From: Chromera velia
Taxonomy: Eukaryota > Sar > Chromeraceae
Direction: 5' to 3'
Length of the DNA stretch: 36,391 nucleotides
Assembly (NCBI GenBank): GCA_018398765.1
Contig: JAHBMJ010005348.1
Span: 35,001-71,391, forward strand
The notes beneath the pieces are model-generated. The model was not told the origin of the DNA and searched no databases. It worked only from the letters and a program-made list of their open reading frames with translations. Shown here in pieces: positions 1 to 11,305 of the stretch (its first letter is position 1; each line of letters begins with the position of its first letter). Made by a program: the position numbers and the translations under genes.

Positions 1-212
1 GACAAGCCTGCGCATTCAACGAGGTTTCCTCAATTCCTGAAACGATGCAAAGCAACGCCTGGGAGCATTTTGCGAACCCACACGGACAGCGTTGACATTT
101 CCGTGCAGCGTGTAATTTTCAAAGCACTGACGTCAATTATGACAGTATTCCAACCTCACGACCACTGAGAACAGATGCGAACAGGAGAGAATACGTAACT
201 CAGTGATCGGAA

Positions 213-280
213 GGCATATATATATATATATATATATATAGTGTATAGGGGTGCGCCTGCAAAAAAGAATTGCATTGAAG
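213..280. repeat. Dispersed AT-microsatellite repeat, copy 1
   Basis: An AT dinucleotide run is followed by a unique block containing gggtgcgcctgcaaaa and agaattgcattgaag. The same arrangement recurs in the same orientation at about 3764-3830, with only a few differences in the unique block. The sequence on either side is not shared, so this looks like a short dispersed repeat and not a segmental duplication. Confidence 0.6.
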
Positions 281-284
281 TGTG

Positions 285-587
285 AAAAATATTTTTATCG
301 CGCAAACAGTTTTTTGAGACTTGCAACATGTTTTTGATAATTTTCGTGAAGTCTCTGCAAATTTTCAAGTTCGTACGCGCGACCAGTTACGTTTGCAAAA
401 AATATGAAAATTCAAAATCGGGACTCAATTTTTTGGGTTTCCGGGGCCGCCCGGCTTTAAATTTTCATATTTTTGGCAAACATAATCGGTCGCGCGTACA
501 AACTTAAAAATTTGCACAGACTTCACGAATATTATCAAAAACATGTTGCAAGTCTCAAAAGACTGTTTGCGCGATAAAAATATTTTT
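285..587. mobile_element. Foldback (MITE-like) element with 128-bp inverted arms
   Basis: The arm at 285-412 is the reverse complement of 460-587, with about nine mismatches over 128 bp by eye (roughly 93% identity). The 47-bp centre contains a GC-rich palindromic stretch around 441-454. No transposase frame lies inside, and I found no convincing target duplication. Long near-perfect arms around a short centre are typical of foldback or miniature inverted-repeat elements. As RNA it would form a long hairpin, so a small-RNA source is an alternative reading. Confidence 0.7.
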
Positions 588-1524
588 TACATTTGCAATC
601 ACAATCGTAATCGTGCCAAATTGTGTTGGTCTTGGTATGCCGGGGCCCTGGGCCTCGGTTTTTGTTTTTATAGAGCCGCGGCGCGCACGGGAAAAAAAGT
701 CGAGGACTCGTCAAGATCTGCGAAAATCCTCGCCTCGGCAAGACCCGCGAAAATCTGTCACGCGGGGTCATACTCTCGCACAGAGGAGTTGAGTCTCGCA
801 GCATGAAGACCAGAAATGGACCGGAATTTGGGCATTCATTTAGAATTTGAGAAACTCCACAACTTATTTAATAATTTCATTTCGAATTTAAGTGTTCATT
901 AGAATGCCGTATAGAACCATATTACTGTCGCATGAAAGTTCACAAATCCGATACTTAGTTTTGAAACTGATAAAGTTCTCTGGTGATCGTTCCTCACAAA
1001 CGAAGAAAACCACCAAAATATTCAAAAAACTGAATTTCACATGACAGACATTTCATCATTACCAGACAGATGAAATTGCACTCAGGTATACACCCGGAGC
1101 TCAAACCAAGACTTGGATCTATCCAATTTCATAGATTTCTACTTTGGCTCCTTAGTCCCGGTTCCTCGGTCAAGCTTCTAGGCAGCCGCTCAAAATCGCA
1201 GCTAGAAAGGGAGTTCAAAGTGAGAGATGGTTAGAGAATGTTGGAGACGGATTCGTTCTCTCCAACTGCTTTTGCTTTTTTACAAGGCAGCAGGACCAGA
1301 CGCATCCACCAGTCCCCAACTTATATTTAATTTAGGTCAGGTTTCTCCGTTTGGCACTGGCTCTTTGGTTGAGCCTTCAGTCGCTTACTTAAAATCGAAG
1401 ATGGAAAACGAATGAGAAGCCGCAGATAGTAGTGGAGTAGCATGCTCGAGGCGGTACAGCTTTGTTGTTCCTTCGTTCCTTTTCATTCAGACACTCTCCA
1501 TTTTTGCCCCCCCCAACCACTTTC

Positions 1525-3016
1525 TAGAGAGAAAGTGAAAGACAGATAGAGAGAGAGAAAGTGAAAGTGTGAGAGAGTGTATGAGAGAGAGAGTGAGAGA
1601 GAAAAAGAAAGAGAGGGTGAGAGAGAAAGAGAGGGGGAAGGAGAAGAAGACGGAGGGAGAGGGAGTAAGAGAGAGAGAGTAAGAGAAAGGGAGAGGGAGA
1701 GGGAGGAGGGGAGAGGGTGAAGGAGAGAGGGAGGGAGAGGGAGAGATGGAGGGGGGAGAGGGTGAGGGAGACGGAGAAGGAGACGGAGAGAGGGAAGGGG
1801 GGAGAGAAAGGGAGAAAGCGAGAGGGAGAGAGAGAGGGAGAAGAGGGAGTCATAGAGAGAATTTCCAAAGAGAGAGAAAGAAAGAGAGAGAGAATTCAAA
1901 GCAAGACAGAAGGTAAAATGACAGGAAAGAACTTCATAAGGAGGAAGTAAGCATGGAAGGAATCAGAGAGGCAGAAGAAATGAAAGAAAAAAAAATGACT
2001 GACACACATACAGGCCGCAGTGCCAACGCGCTGATTCGAGGGGGGGGGGGACAGAGAGATGGAGAGGGAGAGAGAGAAAGGGAAAGAGGGAGGGAGAGAC
2101 TCTCAGATACTCTCGTGAAGTAGGGAGAGAGAGAGGGAAAGAAAGGGAAAGAGGGAGGGAGGGAGGGAGGGAGGGAGCCTCAGGGAGGGAGGGAGAAAGA
2201 GAGAGGGCAAGAAGGAGGAACAGGAAGAGAGAAAGGAGTGTGTGTGTGGGGGGGGGGAGGGAGAGGGAGAGGGAGAGGGAGAGAAAGAGAGCTAGAGAGG
2301 CAGAGAGGGAAAGGAAGAGGGAGAGGCACAGGGAGAGGAAGGTAGGGACTCTCAGAGCTAGAGAGGGTGAGAGAGAGGGAGAAAGGGGGAGGGAGGGAGA
2401 AAGAGAGAGAGAGAGAAAGAGAAAGAGAGAGGGAGGGAGGGAGGGAGGGAGTCTCAGAGCTAGAGAGGGAGAGGGAGAGGGAAAGAGAGGGAGGGAGGGA
2501 GAAAGAGAGAGGGAGAGAGAGAGAGTGAGAGGGAGGAAGAGGGAGACAGAGCGGAGTGTATGTAGGGGGGGGGAGAGGGAGAGGAAGGGGGAAGAGACGG
2601 GAAGAGAGAGAAAAAAAAAAGAGAGAGAGAGAGAGGGAGAGGGCGAGGAAGAGGTACAAAGAGAGGGAGAGGGAGAGAAGGAAGGAGGGAGAAAGAGTTT
2701 TAGAGAGAGGGAGGGAGAAAGACATATGCAGAGGGAGAGAGAGAGAGAAAGAGGGAGAGAGGGGGAGAGGGAGAGAGAGGGAGAGAGAGACGGGGGGAGA
2801 GAGCTAGGGGGAGAGAGAGAGAGAGAGAAAGAGAGAAAGAGAGAGAGAGGGGAAGAGAAAGGGGGAGGAAGGGACAGAGAGAGGAGGAGTTGGAGGGAGG
2901 GGGAGAGAGAGAGAGAGGGAGAGAGAGGGAGGGAAGGAGGGAGAGAGAACAAGAGAAAGAGAGAGACAGGGAAGGAAGGAAGGAAGGAAAGGAGGAAGGA
3001 AGGAAAGAAGGAAGGT
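1525..3016. repeat. GA-rich polypurine tract, about 1.5 kb
   Basis: The plus strand is almost entirely G and A over about 1.5 kb, with a less pure interruption near 1868-2045. Within it are higher-order echoes: ctcagagctagagaggg occurs at 2351 and again at 2453, and a GT/G-run block near 2236 recurs in altered form near 2553. Long frames are open on both strands, but they are only Ser/Leu/Pro or Arg/Glu/Gly low-complexity reads of the repeat. Such mirror-like purine tracts can form triplex (H-) DNA. Confidence 0.85.
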
Positions 3017-4822
3017 TCCATTAAAAAGTTATTCGGTCGCAGAACTTATTCTTGAGACCAGGATGCGTGTTCACGAGCAAAGAATCATGGAAGCAGTAAT
3101 TAATTGGTTGCATGCATTGCACTGCATCTACATGTAAGCAATATACTAGACAATACATAAGGAATGAGAAAAGTATTTGTATCAACGACTATACTAGTCT
3201 GTACTGGACAAACCAGAACTTATCAGAAGTATAAACCTTGTAAAATCTGGCATCACCTTTCATCATAGTGCATCAGAGTCTTTAAGATCAAATTTAAGCC
3301 TTGTAACGTCGAAATGAGCCCTATTGCACTCGTTATTCCCAATTATACTTATAGACTTAATTCCTAGCTTAATTCTTTATCTTATATCTTTTTCTCCTTT
3401 ATTTTCTAGTTTTGATAGAGAATTATACAAATTTTTTATTATTTATTTTCATTTATTTTATTTATCATATTTTATTTTAGGATTAGGATTACGATTTATG
3501 TCCGGAGGATTGGCCTCCTGCGCTAATGCCGAATGTCCTACGTGTAGCTTCCAAGGAAAGCGCCTAGACGCATCAGACCTCCCTGGCAATCAATCCAGAA
3601 ATGATAGGTGAATTCCTGTTGTTTAAGATTATTTTGCTCTAAGTTTTTCTATGTCATGATCGTTGACTGGTCCGTCAAACATATCATCAAACACATGTTT
3701 TTTTTCTGAACATTTTTTTCTTAGGGCCCCGGCATACCCCCAGAGCCTGTGGAGGGGGTATCCTGCATATATATATATATATATATATAGTTTGGTTGGG
3801 GTGCGCCTGCAAAACAGAATTGCATTGAAGAAGGAAGCATGCATGCAAATTCGCGTGCAGATGTGCGCGACATTTTTTATTATTTTTGCAAAAAACGTAT
3901 GCCATTTTCCGCGTGCTGCTGATTTGGCACCGATACAGTTGGAAAGATCTGACGATCGCGACATAGTAACACTATATATAGCTAGCTATAATATATCGCC
4001 TCAGGGGGCAGTTCAGCTCTGCTGAGATCAGCCGAGAGGCCCTGCATAAAATCGCATGCATCCGCATAACGCATTTTTTCATTTTTTGGGGGGGTCTCCG
4101 TCATGGTCAATGTTGCCCAAATTCTAAAATATGATGATGATGATGATTGAGGGTTAAATCCTAATATGCCCCTCAAGCAACTCGCATGGAGCCGCGATCG
4201 CATTATATAATATTATATACTTCGCTCTTCATGATACGTGCCCCTCCAGTATAACTCGCACGGAGTTAATTGTATATGTGTTCATGCGCGGTCCCGAAAA
4301 GCATATTTTGCGGCATGCAGGAAAAAACCCGAAAAAAAAAACGCTCAATCAATATTTTGCACACGTTGCCGTGGCCCCCGCCATTTGCCCATGCATGCAT
4401 TGCATGCAAGACATGCCCCCCATGCCCAACGGATTATGCAATCAAATTATGGCCGACCCCCTAAATGGCCCCCCGAGGCACTCACCCAACTGGTTGGGTG
4501 TATCCCGTATATATAGAGCCGTACGTTGTACAGACCTCCAGTCCCAAATGAGGCAGAACGTTTGACTTGGACGGTGCAACTGCGAGCCGCTCGGGGTCCC
4601 AACATATATATATATATATATATATACACAGCTCTCGAGCTCTACCCAGATTGCCCTCTGGCTTGCTGATCTTTTGAGTGAAATAACAATACGCAGATCA
4701 TCTTTGATCTCGAAGGAGAAAAGCAAGAACCTCCGGTACAATCTTTCTCTTTTGACTCACATATAGGTAGACCGAATCGAAGCCAGTTGGCGCTTGACAG
4801 GCTTGCACCACAAACTTGCACG
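3017..4822. other. AT-rich spacer upstream of the TPR gene
   Basis: No credible gene is seen. The first half is very AT-rich. The second half contains the second copy of the AT-microsatellite repeat (3764-3830), a short GAT run near 4132-4147, several TGCATGCA palindromes (3109, 3840, 4392, 4401) and another AT run at about 4602-4625. The last part presumably contains the promoter of the gene that starts at 4823, but no core promoter element can be identified with confidence. Confidence 0.5.
3764..3830. repeat. Dispersed AT-microsatellite repeat, copy 2
   Basis: This is the same-orientation copy of the repeat at 213-280: an AT run, then a block with gggtgcgcctgcaaaa and agaattgcattgaag. Just upstream, near 3724-3737, lies gccccggcatacc, whose reverse complement occurs near 636-650 beside the foldback element. 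The two loci may therefore derive from related elements. Confidence 0.55.
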
Positions 4823-7436
4823 ATGACAAACGTTTACACAGGCACCATTCCCGGCTCTTACGCTACGTGCGTGAATACAGGTGAGCGCATGCAGGCGTGT
4901 CGATTTCGTTCAGCGGAACTTCGCATATATGCAGTGGTTTATCAGTGGTCTATCTCGTACCTTGAATGTCCAGAGGACCGTCTGAAGTTGTTTTCTTGTT
5001 GATCTGTAGACGCAATAGTCCGACGGGATCAGAGCAGAGGTATGGGTGCAAGTTCATGTGCACTTCCAGCTTCTCACCTATGCATATTGATTGATGCACT
5101 GACCTTCATGCATGCATCCAACTATATATACAAGCACATGCATCGTGCACTATCGTGGATTTACTCATCCCCGAGTGCCATTCCCCTCTTGAATGCAAGA
5201 CGAAGACCTTCATCGACAAGCAAGAGTGCTGCAGGCCGTGTGTAGACTCAAGTACCTCAGCGCACCATTCTGGTCTGCCTTCCATGCATCTAATGCGGCT
5301 GGGGGGAAAAGAGAAAAGAACATGTCTAGACTTGTAAGGAAAGTGGAAGAGAAGAAACTAGAGCCACAGACAAGCGAGAAATGACTAGCACAGAAAGCAC
5401 AGTGACTTCTTTGTATCGTTTCCTTGCAGAGCACTCGGGAAAGAACAAACCGACAGGGACCCTGCCCGCCGCCGCACTGTCCCACTTCCTGAATGGGGGC
5501 GCCGGGAAGTCGGCAGCTGGCAGCAGACTGGAGGCAGACGAGAGGGACGAGTCTGCTGTGGTGGCAATGATCCGCCGAATCCGAAGTGAAGCGTCGAACA
5601 GAAGCGCAGGGGTGACAAACGCTCCTCAGTCTATTTCTCCGGCAACAGGAATGCCCCCAAAGGGAGGGGGAGGGGAGTCTACGCAGACCCAGGCTGCTGC
5701 AGCCTCCCCGGGAGAGAAGGACAAAAACGCACAGCAGACGGGGCAGGGAGCAGGAGGACAGGGGCAAGAGAAGGAAAGGGAGCAGGGAGCAGCAGCAACG
5801 AGTCAAGTGGACAAAGCAGCTTTCTGTCGTGAGTTGTTGGTCTCTGGTTGTGTGGAGTCGTTTATTGACTTGTTCTTCATTCTGCACAGAAAAGCAGCGT
5901 CTGCCGTACCAGGACAGCAGTCAAGTAAGGACTCAAGAGGAGAGGTGGCAGGAGGGGAGGAGGAACTGAGCCTCCCGGAGGATGCGCTTGTGTTCCTGAG
6001 GGACACGCTGGAGGCTGCAGAGACAGAGAGAAGGCACCAAGCTTTCAAAGCATCTTACGACAACTACAATTCTGTAGCTGAATATTTCGAAAGGGGGGGA
6101 GACATGCGAGCGTCGCAGCACTTCCATGAAAGAGCCATGGCAGTTGCAAATCAGGGCAAGTTGTTGGAAGATCTTGTCAAGGCTCAGATGGATATTGGGG
6201 AGTGTGCAAAACAGGAAGGAAACCTAGACAGCGCGGTGTCTTATTTCGAGAACGCACTGCAGATGGCGAAGGACCACAATTTCCCACCCCAACAGAGAAG
6301 AGGCGCGACAGAGCTTGTGAAAGTCTACACAACGCTTGCTCAGCAGCATGAAAGGGTTAGTCACTGATGGATTCATTTTGTTCACCATGCAGACTTTGTT
6401 TTATTTGACAGACTGAAAGCAAGGGGAAAAAACACTGTGACAAGAGACCATGCTAGAACACCTGATCCAACAACGCAGCGGGAAAGCTGGTCTCCATCCC
6501 ATTTGAGAGAGCACCGACCCTCTTACTTTCCCTTGAAATCTGTAGTCATCATTTTCCTCTTTGTACGTAAGTGTGCTTCGTCCCTTGCTTCCGGTCCCAA
6601 AGACGCTCCACTTTAATTGCTGTGTGGGTGATTGAATGAATGAATGTGCAGAATGGGACGCTGCAAGAAGCCGCAGAGATGTACGAGACAGCGCTGGCCA
6701 GGGCAAAGGTGGTGAACAACCTCGGCATCGGGGGGTTCGAGCTTTACGGAGAAGCGTGCTACAACTTGGGGAGGGCCAGGTTCAAGTTGGGTACGTGGGG
6801 GGAGGGGTTTGGGGGGATGGAACTGAGGAGGCAAAGAATGAAATGTGTGATCCAAACAGTCATGTCCATCTGTCTGTTTTTGTCTGTCTTTCTCACGGTC
6901 TGTCTGTGCGCCTGTCTGTCCCTCTGTCGCTTTACCTGCTACTAGATTTTCTTCTTCCCTTCTTCCTCTCTGTCCTTCTTTCTTATCTTCAAGTGGTGTC
7001 GGTCCACTCATTTTATTCACTGGACAGAGCGCGAGAAAAGAGAAGACTTGTCCATCCCGGCCTTGCTGCGCTTTTGAAAAAGGAAAAAGACAGAAAGATG
7101 ATACCCAAGAGCGCTACACGCACACAGCGCAAAATTTTGTGCGGAAGAAATCCCCACTCTTCTGTCTGTGCAGGCCAATATGAGGAGGCCCTGGAGCTCC
7201 AGTCACAATTCCTCGACCACAGCAGGTCTGTCTGTCTGTGTGTCTTGTCTGTCTGTCTGACAGGGGAATAAATAGCAAAACCATTCTGATAAGCGGGGCG
7301 CACGAGTAAGTGGGCCAGCGTGTGAAGATGCGGAAAAGTAAATGAACCAGGGAATGGACCTTGAGAGTTCGCCAACAGTCTGGAAGAAGGCATGTCTCTT
7401 TCTCCCCTGTGTGTGTGCGTGTGTGTGCCTGCGTGC

Positions 7437-7474
<38 letters not shown>

Positions 7475-8463
7475 CTTTTTATGCGTATGTGTTCATGACA
7501 TTTTACTTGCAGGACCGACAACGACAGGAAAGCAGAGTCCGCAGCCTACGCAGCCCTCGCACAGGCCCACCAGGCCCTCGGGCACACCCAGGAAGCGATT
7601 GGAATGCTGGAGCACGTCCTCTCTGTGGCACACGAGGCCGTCAGTCTGCATATGTGATTTAGAGGCGCTGGCTTTGTTCGCCTTTTCCTGTCTGTCAAAA
7701 GGTCTGACGGGGTGATCGACAATTGCTTCTATTTCTGTCTCCTTTCTGCACTTGTCCTAGCACTTGTCCGTGTTCGTGTGTTCCCGCAGAGTCGATCGAC
7801 GGTTGTCAACTCCCTTCCTGCGCATCAATTGTGTATACAAATTCTTTGATTCCCCTTTCCTTCCCTTTTGTTTCTATCAGAACGAGCTCCAAGCCCAGTC
7901 CGAAGCCTGCCTGTCTTTGGGCCTCCTCTATGGAGAGAGAGGAGACTACGAGAAGGCGATCGAACTCCTCGAGCAACACTTCGATCTCGCAAGGCAAGTC
8001 GGAACACCCACCTATCTGTCTGCTTGCTTCTCAGCATATCTACTCTCCAGTTTGTCTTGCGTAGGTCTCCCGCTGTTGAGTTGCAACGAAAAAGAGGTCT
8101 CCGAAATGATGTTGAATCAATGAATTTGACTCACACATTCCTCACTTATCATGAATTCGACTCAAAACATATGACAGTCTGCAGTACACGAAATTGCATT
8201 TCCGGAGAATTGAAAGACGGCGTTGGGATCTTGCTGCACGATTCTAAAACCATCCTACACTTACGTATACATAATACACGAAAACGTCTGTGTGGTTCCG
8301 TGTTTGCAGGCAAATCGGGGATCTGGAGCTGGTGGACGCCGCCAGAGTTATGCTCGGCATGGCTCGGGGACGCGGGAAGATGGACATCTTCGTTGATGTC
8401 CTCAACACCAATCTCAGGAAGCTCCTTGCTTGGAAGTCAAAGAGGGCTCCCCTCGGCAGCTGA
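4823..8463 (+). CDS. TTC29: TTC29-like tetratricopeptide repeat protein (seven exons)
   Basis: Proposed exons are 4823-4880, 5430-6355, 6652-6790, 7174-7225, 7513-7639, 7881-7993 and 8310-8463. All phases agree and give 522 residues. TTC29 is known as an axonemal/ciliary TPR protein needed for flagellar motility. The predicted protein has a Gly/Ala/Gln-rich stretch (about 80-145), then FCRELLVSGCVESF, matching the conserved N-terminal helix of the family, then helical TPR-type repeats from about 225 to 490 (for example YNSVAEYFERGGDMRASQHF and ALGHTQEAIGMLEHVLSVA). The end, LRKLLAWKSKR, resembles the TTC29 C-terminus. Intron 6 (7994-8309) is GC-AG, with donor gcaagt. Exon 1 is inferred from a strong gtgagc donor, the ttccttgcag acceptor before 5430 and matching phase; the alternative is an in-frame ATG at 5381 (519 residues). 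Family assignment is firm; the start is uncertain. Confidence 0.8.
7434..7472. repeat. GT dinucleotide microsatellite in an intron
   Basis: An alternating GT run lies in the intron between exons 4 and 5 of the TPR gene, preceded by an imperfect GTGC-rich stretch. It is intronic and is read through in several frames without coding meaning. Confidence 0.8.
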
Positions 8464-10020
8464 TCCCATACCCCCGAAAAGAATGAGAACAAACGGGAAC
8501 AGTAAGACCCTGCCCGTGAGGCATGTTCTCTGAGTTCATGAACGGACAGGACTTTGGAGAGTGATGGACTCAGGGGGTGGCCGTCACAGCACCTCAGCAT
8601 CCCTTCTGGTCAATGAAATCGGTTGGTGGCCGGGTCATTCTTGGACTCTGTTAGCCAAGATTGCCCTTTCGGCATGATTGATGCAGTGCATCTGTCAGTT
8701 GCGTGCTTAAGCTCACCACACAGAGGATGTGAAGCGCGAAAGCACTGCGAGTTGCATGCGTCAGTACCCAGAAATCAGGTTTGACACTTCACAGACAAAC
8801 GTGTACATTCTTAGTCATACAAAACTATGTGTACAAAAGTTTCTTACATGTATATATAAAGATGTTATTTTGGTAACCTTCGGTCTGATAGACATCATAC
8901 CCTAGATCATGCCAGAGTGTGTTAGAGCTTTATGTCTTCAAGTTTGTGTATGTACCAATAAGAAAATTTCTTATACACTATAGTAGTTGATTAAAACTAG
9001 TACTAGCTACCATCAGAGTTAATATAAAATCTATATGTTGAAGTGTTATAGCGTAGCATATTCTGTTCTTTTTAAGTTTAAAAATTGTATGATAAATTAA
9101 TTTCATTCGATTTCATTGCACTACGACATGTAATTTTAACTTAAATTTGAATTTAATTTTTCCAAAACTGAGTTCGAATTCGTCTAGGAATTAGCAAAAG
9201 AATTAGTTATACATAGGATAAGTCTGAATCAGGCTTAATTTACTACTTTAATAAACCTAGCTTTAAACCTTTTTGAACAAATGCGCCGTGCATGACTCAG
9301 GGTGCTTAGGGTTCAATCAAATCAATGTTATTTTATCTAGTATTTTGTAGATTATTTTTAATCATATTTAAAGGCTATACAGCTAGCCATACAGTCCAAA
9401 TGATGTTTCCTCTCAGCCAGGCTGAGCATCAGTACTAGTAAATTGATTTAAAATTTAAACGTTGCCCGGCCGCCGCGATGCATTGTCACCCTTGAACGGT
9501 TGCCACCGCTATAATATTGCGACAACTGACATCATCGTTCAAGTTGTTTATTAGTATGAAATTGAAATTATTGAATTCATTTTTGAATCGGGAATTGAAA
9601 TTTAATTGTTTTTAAATAGGATTCACTAAAAACTACATTCCTCTTCACAGACATTCACATCCTTTCCCGTTTGTGACAGTTTTTCTCTAGTTCTGTCTCC
9701 GACGGTCTCTCCCTCACACTTTCTGAGCTGTTCTCAAGTTGAACTAGCTTCTCAGGCTCTCTCTTTACTAGTCTCTTTGCTCTTTGTCCTCTCCACCCCT
9801 CACTTTTTTTCCACGGGCCACGACCCGTTTTAACTGCAATGCCTTCTCTCTGCTCTATATCCAGAGATGCCCGGACGCAAGCAGGGCAACACCAAGTCAT
9901 AGAGCCCGAAATTGTGAAACATAAACACACCGACCAACAAACACACTGTATCGTTCCGTTTTATTCTCGTATTGTTTTGACGTACACCGATTGACACACA
10001 GTTACGCAGACGTCGCAGAG

Positions 10021-10057
<37 letters not shown>

Positions 10058-10888
10058 CTAGCAGGCATGCTGATGAGACGCCACTGTCCGAGTCTTTGCT
10101 TTTTGCTTTTTTCTTGTTCGTTCCCTTCGATATTTCTGGTTTTCCCTTTTAGGGCGCATAATTGAAAAGTGCCAGAGCCTGGATGGAGTCTCGAGACGCA
10201 CCCTACACCCCCCCCTTGGCCCAGCGCAGAATTGCCCTTCAGACTGTGATTCCTCTTTTTGCATGCAGACAAACTGACGAGACGTGCGGACGGGCTGGCG
10301 GACAAACAGAAAGTCAGAAAAGAAAAATAAAGTCCCGTCTCTTACACACAATCATAAACTCTCGGTCCTCTCTGCAGTGCACGTTGCCATGCACTTTTCC
10401 CCTAAAGACAGACAATCACACCGCGAAGACTCACTAACCGACCTAAACGAAACCAACAGACTGACTGACTCCTGAGCCGCCAACATCAGATCCGCTCATG
10501 GACCAGGAAAAGAAAAAGGAAGTGAGGCAGAGAAAAGGGATCTTCCGAACTGCTCAAAGAACCCCATCTGTCTGGGACTGTCTCTCCAAGAAATCCCCAC
10601 ACCACAGAAGGCATACAACTGCAGTTACACTTCCTTCATGCATCGAGCCGGACGGGCCATCGGCCTTCCTGAGCGCATTGGCGGCTCTGCTCTGTCTGCC
10701 TGCCAAAAAAAGCCCGAAACTCTTCACACACACTCCTTTTGTACGCTGCTCAGCTCACTGAAGCACGCAAGCTGTAATGAAACCGTTCTTCACCCCCTGG
10801 CAGAAAAATGAACACACACGAATACTTGTACATTGCAGGGCTCACCCCTGCAGCCTGCTTCGAACCCTCGTCCCGCTCCCCACAATGA
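8464..10888. other. AT-rich intergenic spacer
   Basis: This spacer lies between the 3' end of the TPR gene and the 3' end of the minus-strand gene at 10889. The part from 8800 to 9650 is strongly AT-rich with no features. From 9655 to 10800 the base composition is more balanced, but the short frames have no recognisable content. A GA run lies at about 10024-10052 and a TGCATGCA site at 10260. The minus-strand 3' UTR must lie here; the nearest clear AATAAA on that strand (9960-9965) is about 920 bases beyond the stop codon, so its use is doubtful. Confidence 0.5.
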
Positions 10889-11305
10889 TCAAACTTTCTT
10901 CCTGTTCCTTCCTTGGATCTTCAGAATCAGATTGGAGTCCCCCCCGCCCTCTATGACCACACACTTTCCATTCGCATAGACTCCTGGCAAAGAGACAAAC
11001 TCCGGATTCGCTACTGTGGCGAAGTTGCCGTTCAGCGCAGCTCCAGCCACCAGACCGACGGGAAGAAGCTCAATGGCCAGAACTGCGGCAGTGGTTGCGC
11101 ACAGTCCAGCCACGCAATGACCTGCCGGTTTGGGGTCCGGAGAGTATCTCTGGGAAGCTTTGAGGGTGAACCAGACCTTCCCGCAATCGATGAATACCTC
11201 CTCACCCTGCAGCAAGGTGCGGCGGTAGAGCTCAGCCACTTGGCACAGCTGGACCTCTAGGTCCACCTTGGAGTTGTTCACCACATAAAGCCCACAGTTT
11301 CCCAT
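10889..11305 (-). CDS. Small intronless protein of unknown function, MGNCG N-terminus
   Basis: The frame encodes 138 residues from the ATG at 11305, in a single exon. I do not recognise the family. The N-terminus MGNCGLYVVNNSKVDLEV starts Met-Gly with a Cys at position 4. Glycine myristoylation plus cysteine palmitoylation is therefore possible, although position 6 is Leu and not the preferred Ser/Thr. Residues about 10-60 alternate in a beta-like pattern and include LLQGEEVFIDCGKVWFTL. A hydrophobic, Gly/Ala-rich stretch follows at about 68-98 and could insert into or lie against a membrane. The end is basic (GRNRKKV). It is transcribed divergently from the TLDc gene, with 548 bp between the start codons. 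Codon content and the lack of low complexity support a real gene; function is unknown. Confidence 0.65.
   Translation of the reverse strand: MGNCGLYVVNNSKVDLEVQLCQVAELYRRTLLQGEEVFIDCGKVWFTLKASQRYSPDPKPAGHCVAGLCATTAAVLAIELLPVGLVAGAALNGNFATVANPEFVSLPGVYANGKCVVIEGGGDSNLILKIQGRNRKKV

Larger units (their letters stand above)
1..1524. other. Intergenic spacer, no gene seen
   Basis: No open frame in this stretch looks coding. It contains an AT dinucleotide run at 214-240 and a foldback element at 285-587, both listed separately. From about 830 to 1480 it is plain AT-rich sequence with no repeats or motifs that I can support. Confidence 0.6.

Noticed and set aside
1483..3055. Long open frames on both strands, up to about 350 codons, in the GA-rich tract
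   Set aside because: They are Ser/Leu/Pro-rich on one strand and Arg/Glu/Gly-rich on the other, purely from the GA repeat; stop codons are rare in such sequence.
5322..5384. Donor-like gtaagg at 5333, as the end of an upstream exon ending in MSRL
   Set aside because: Neither open upstream frame is in phase with the acceptor at 5429; the 4880 donor is.
9655..10437. Short frames on both strands downstream of the MGNCG gene
   Set aside because: Low complexity and no recognisable domains; most likely 3' UTR or spacer.
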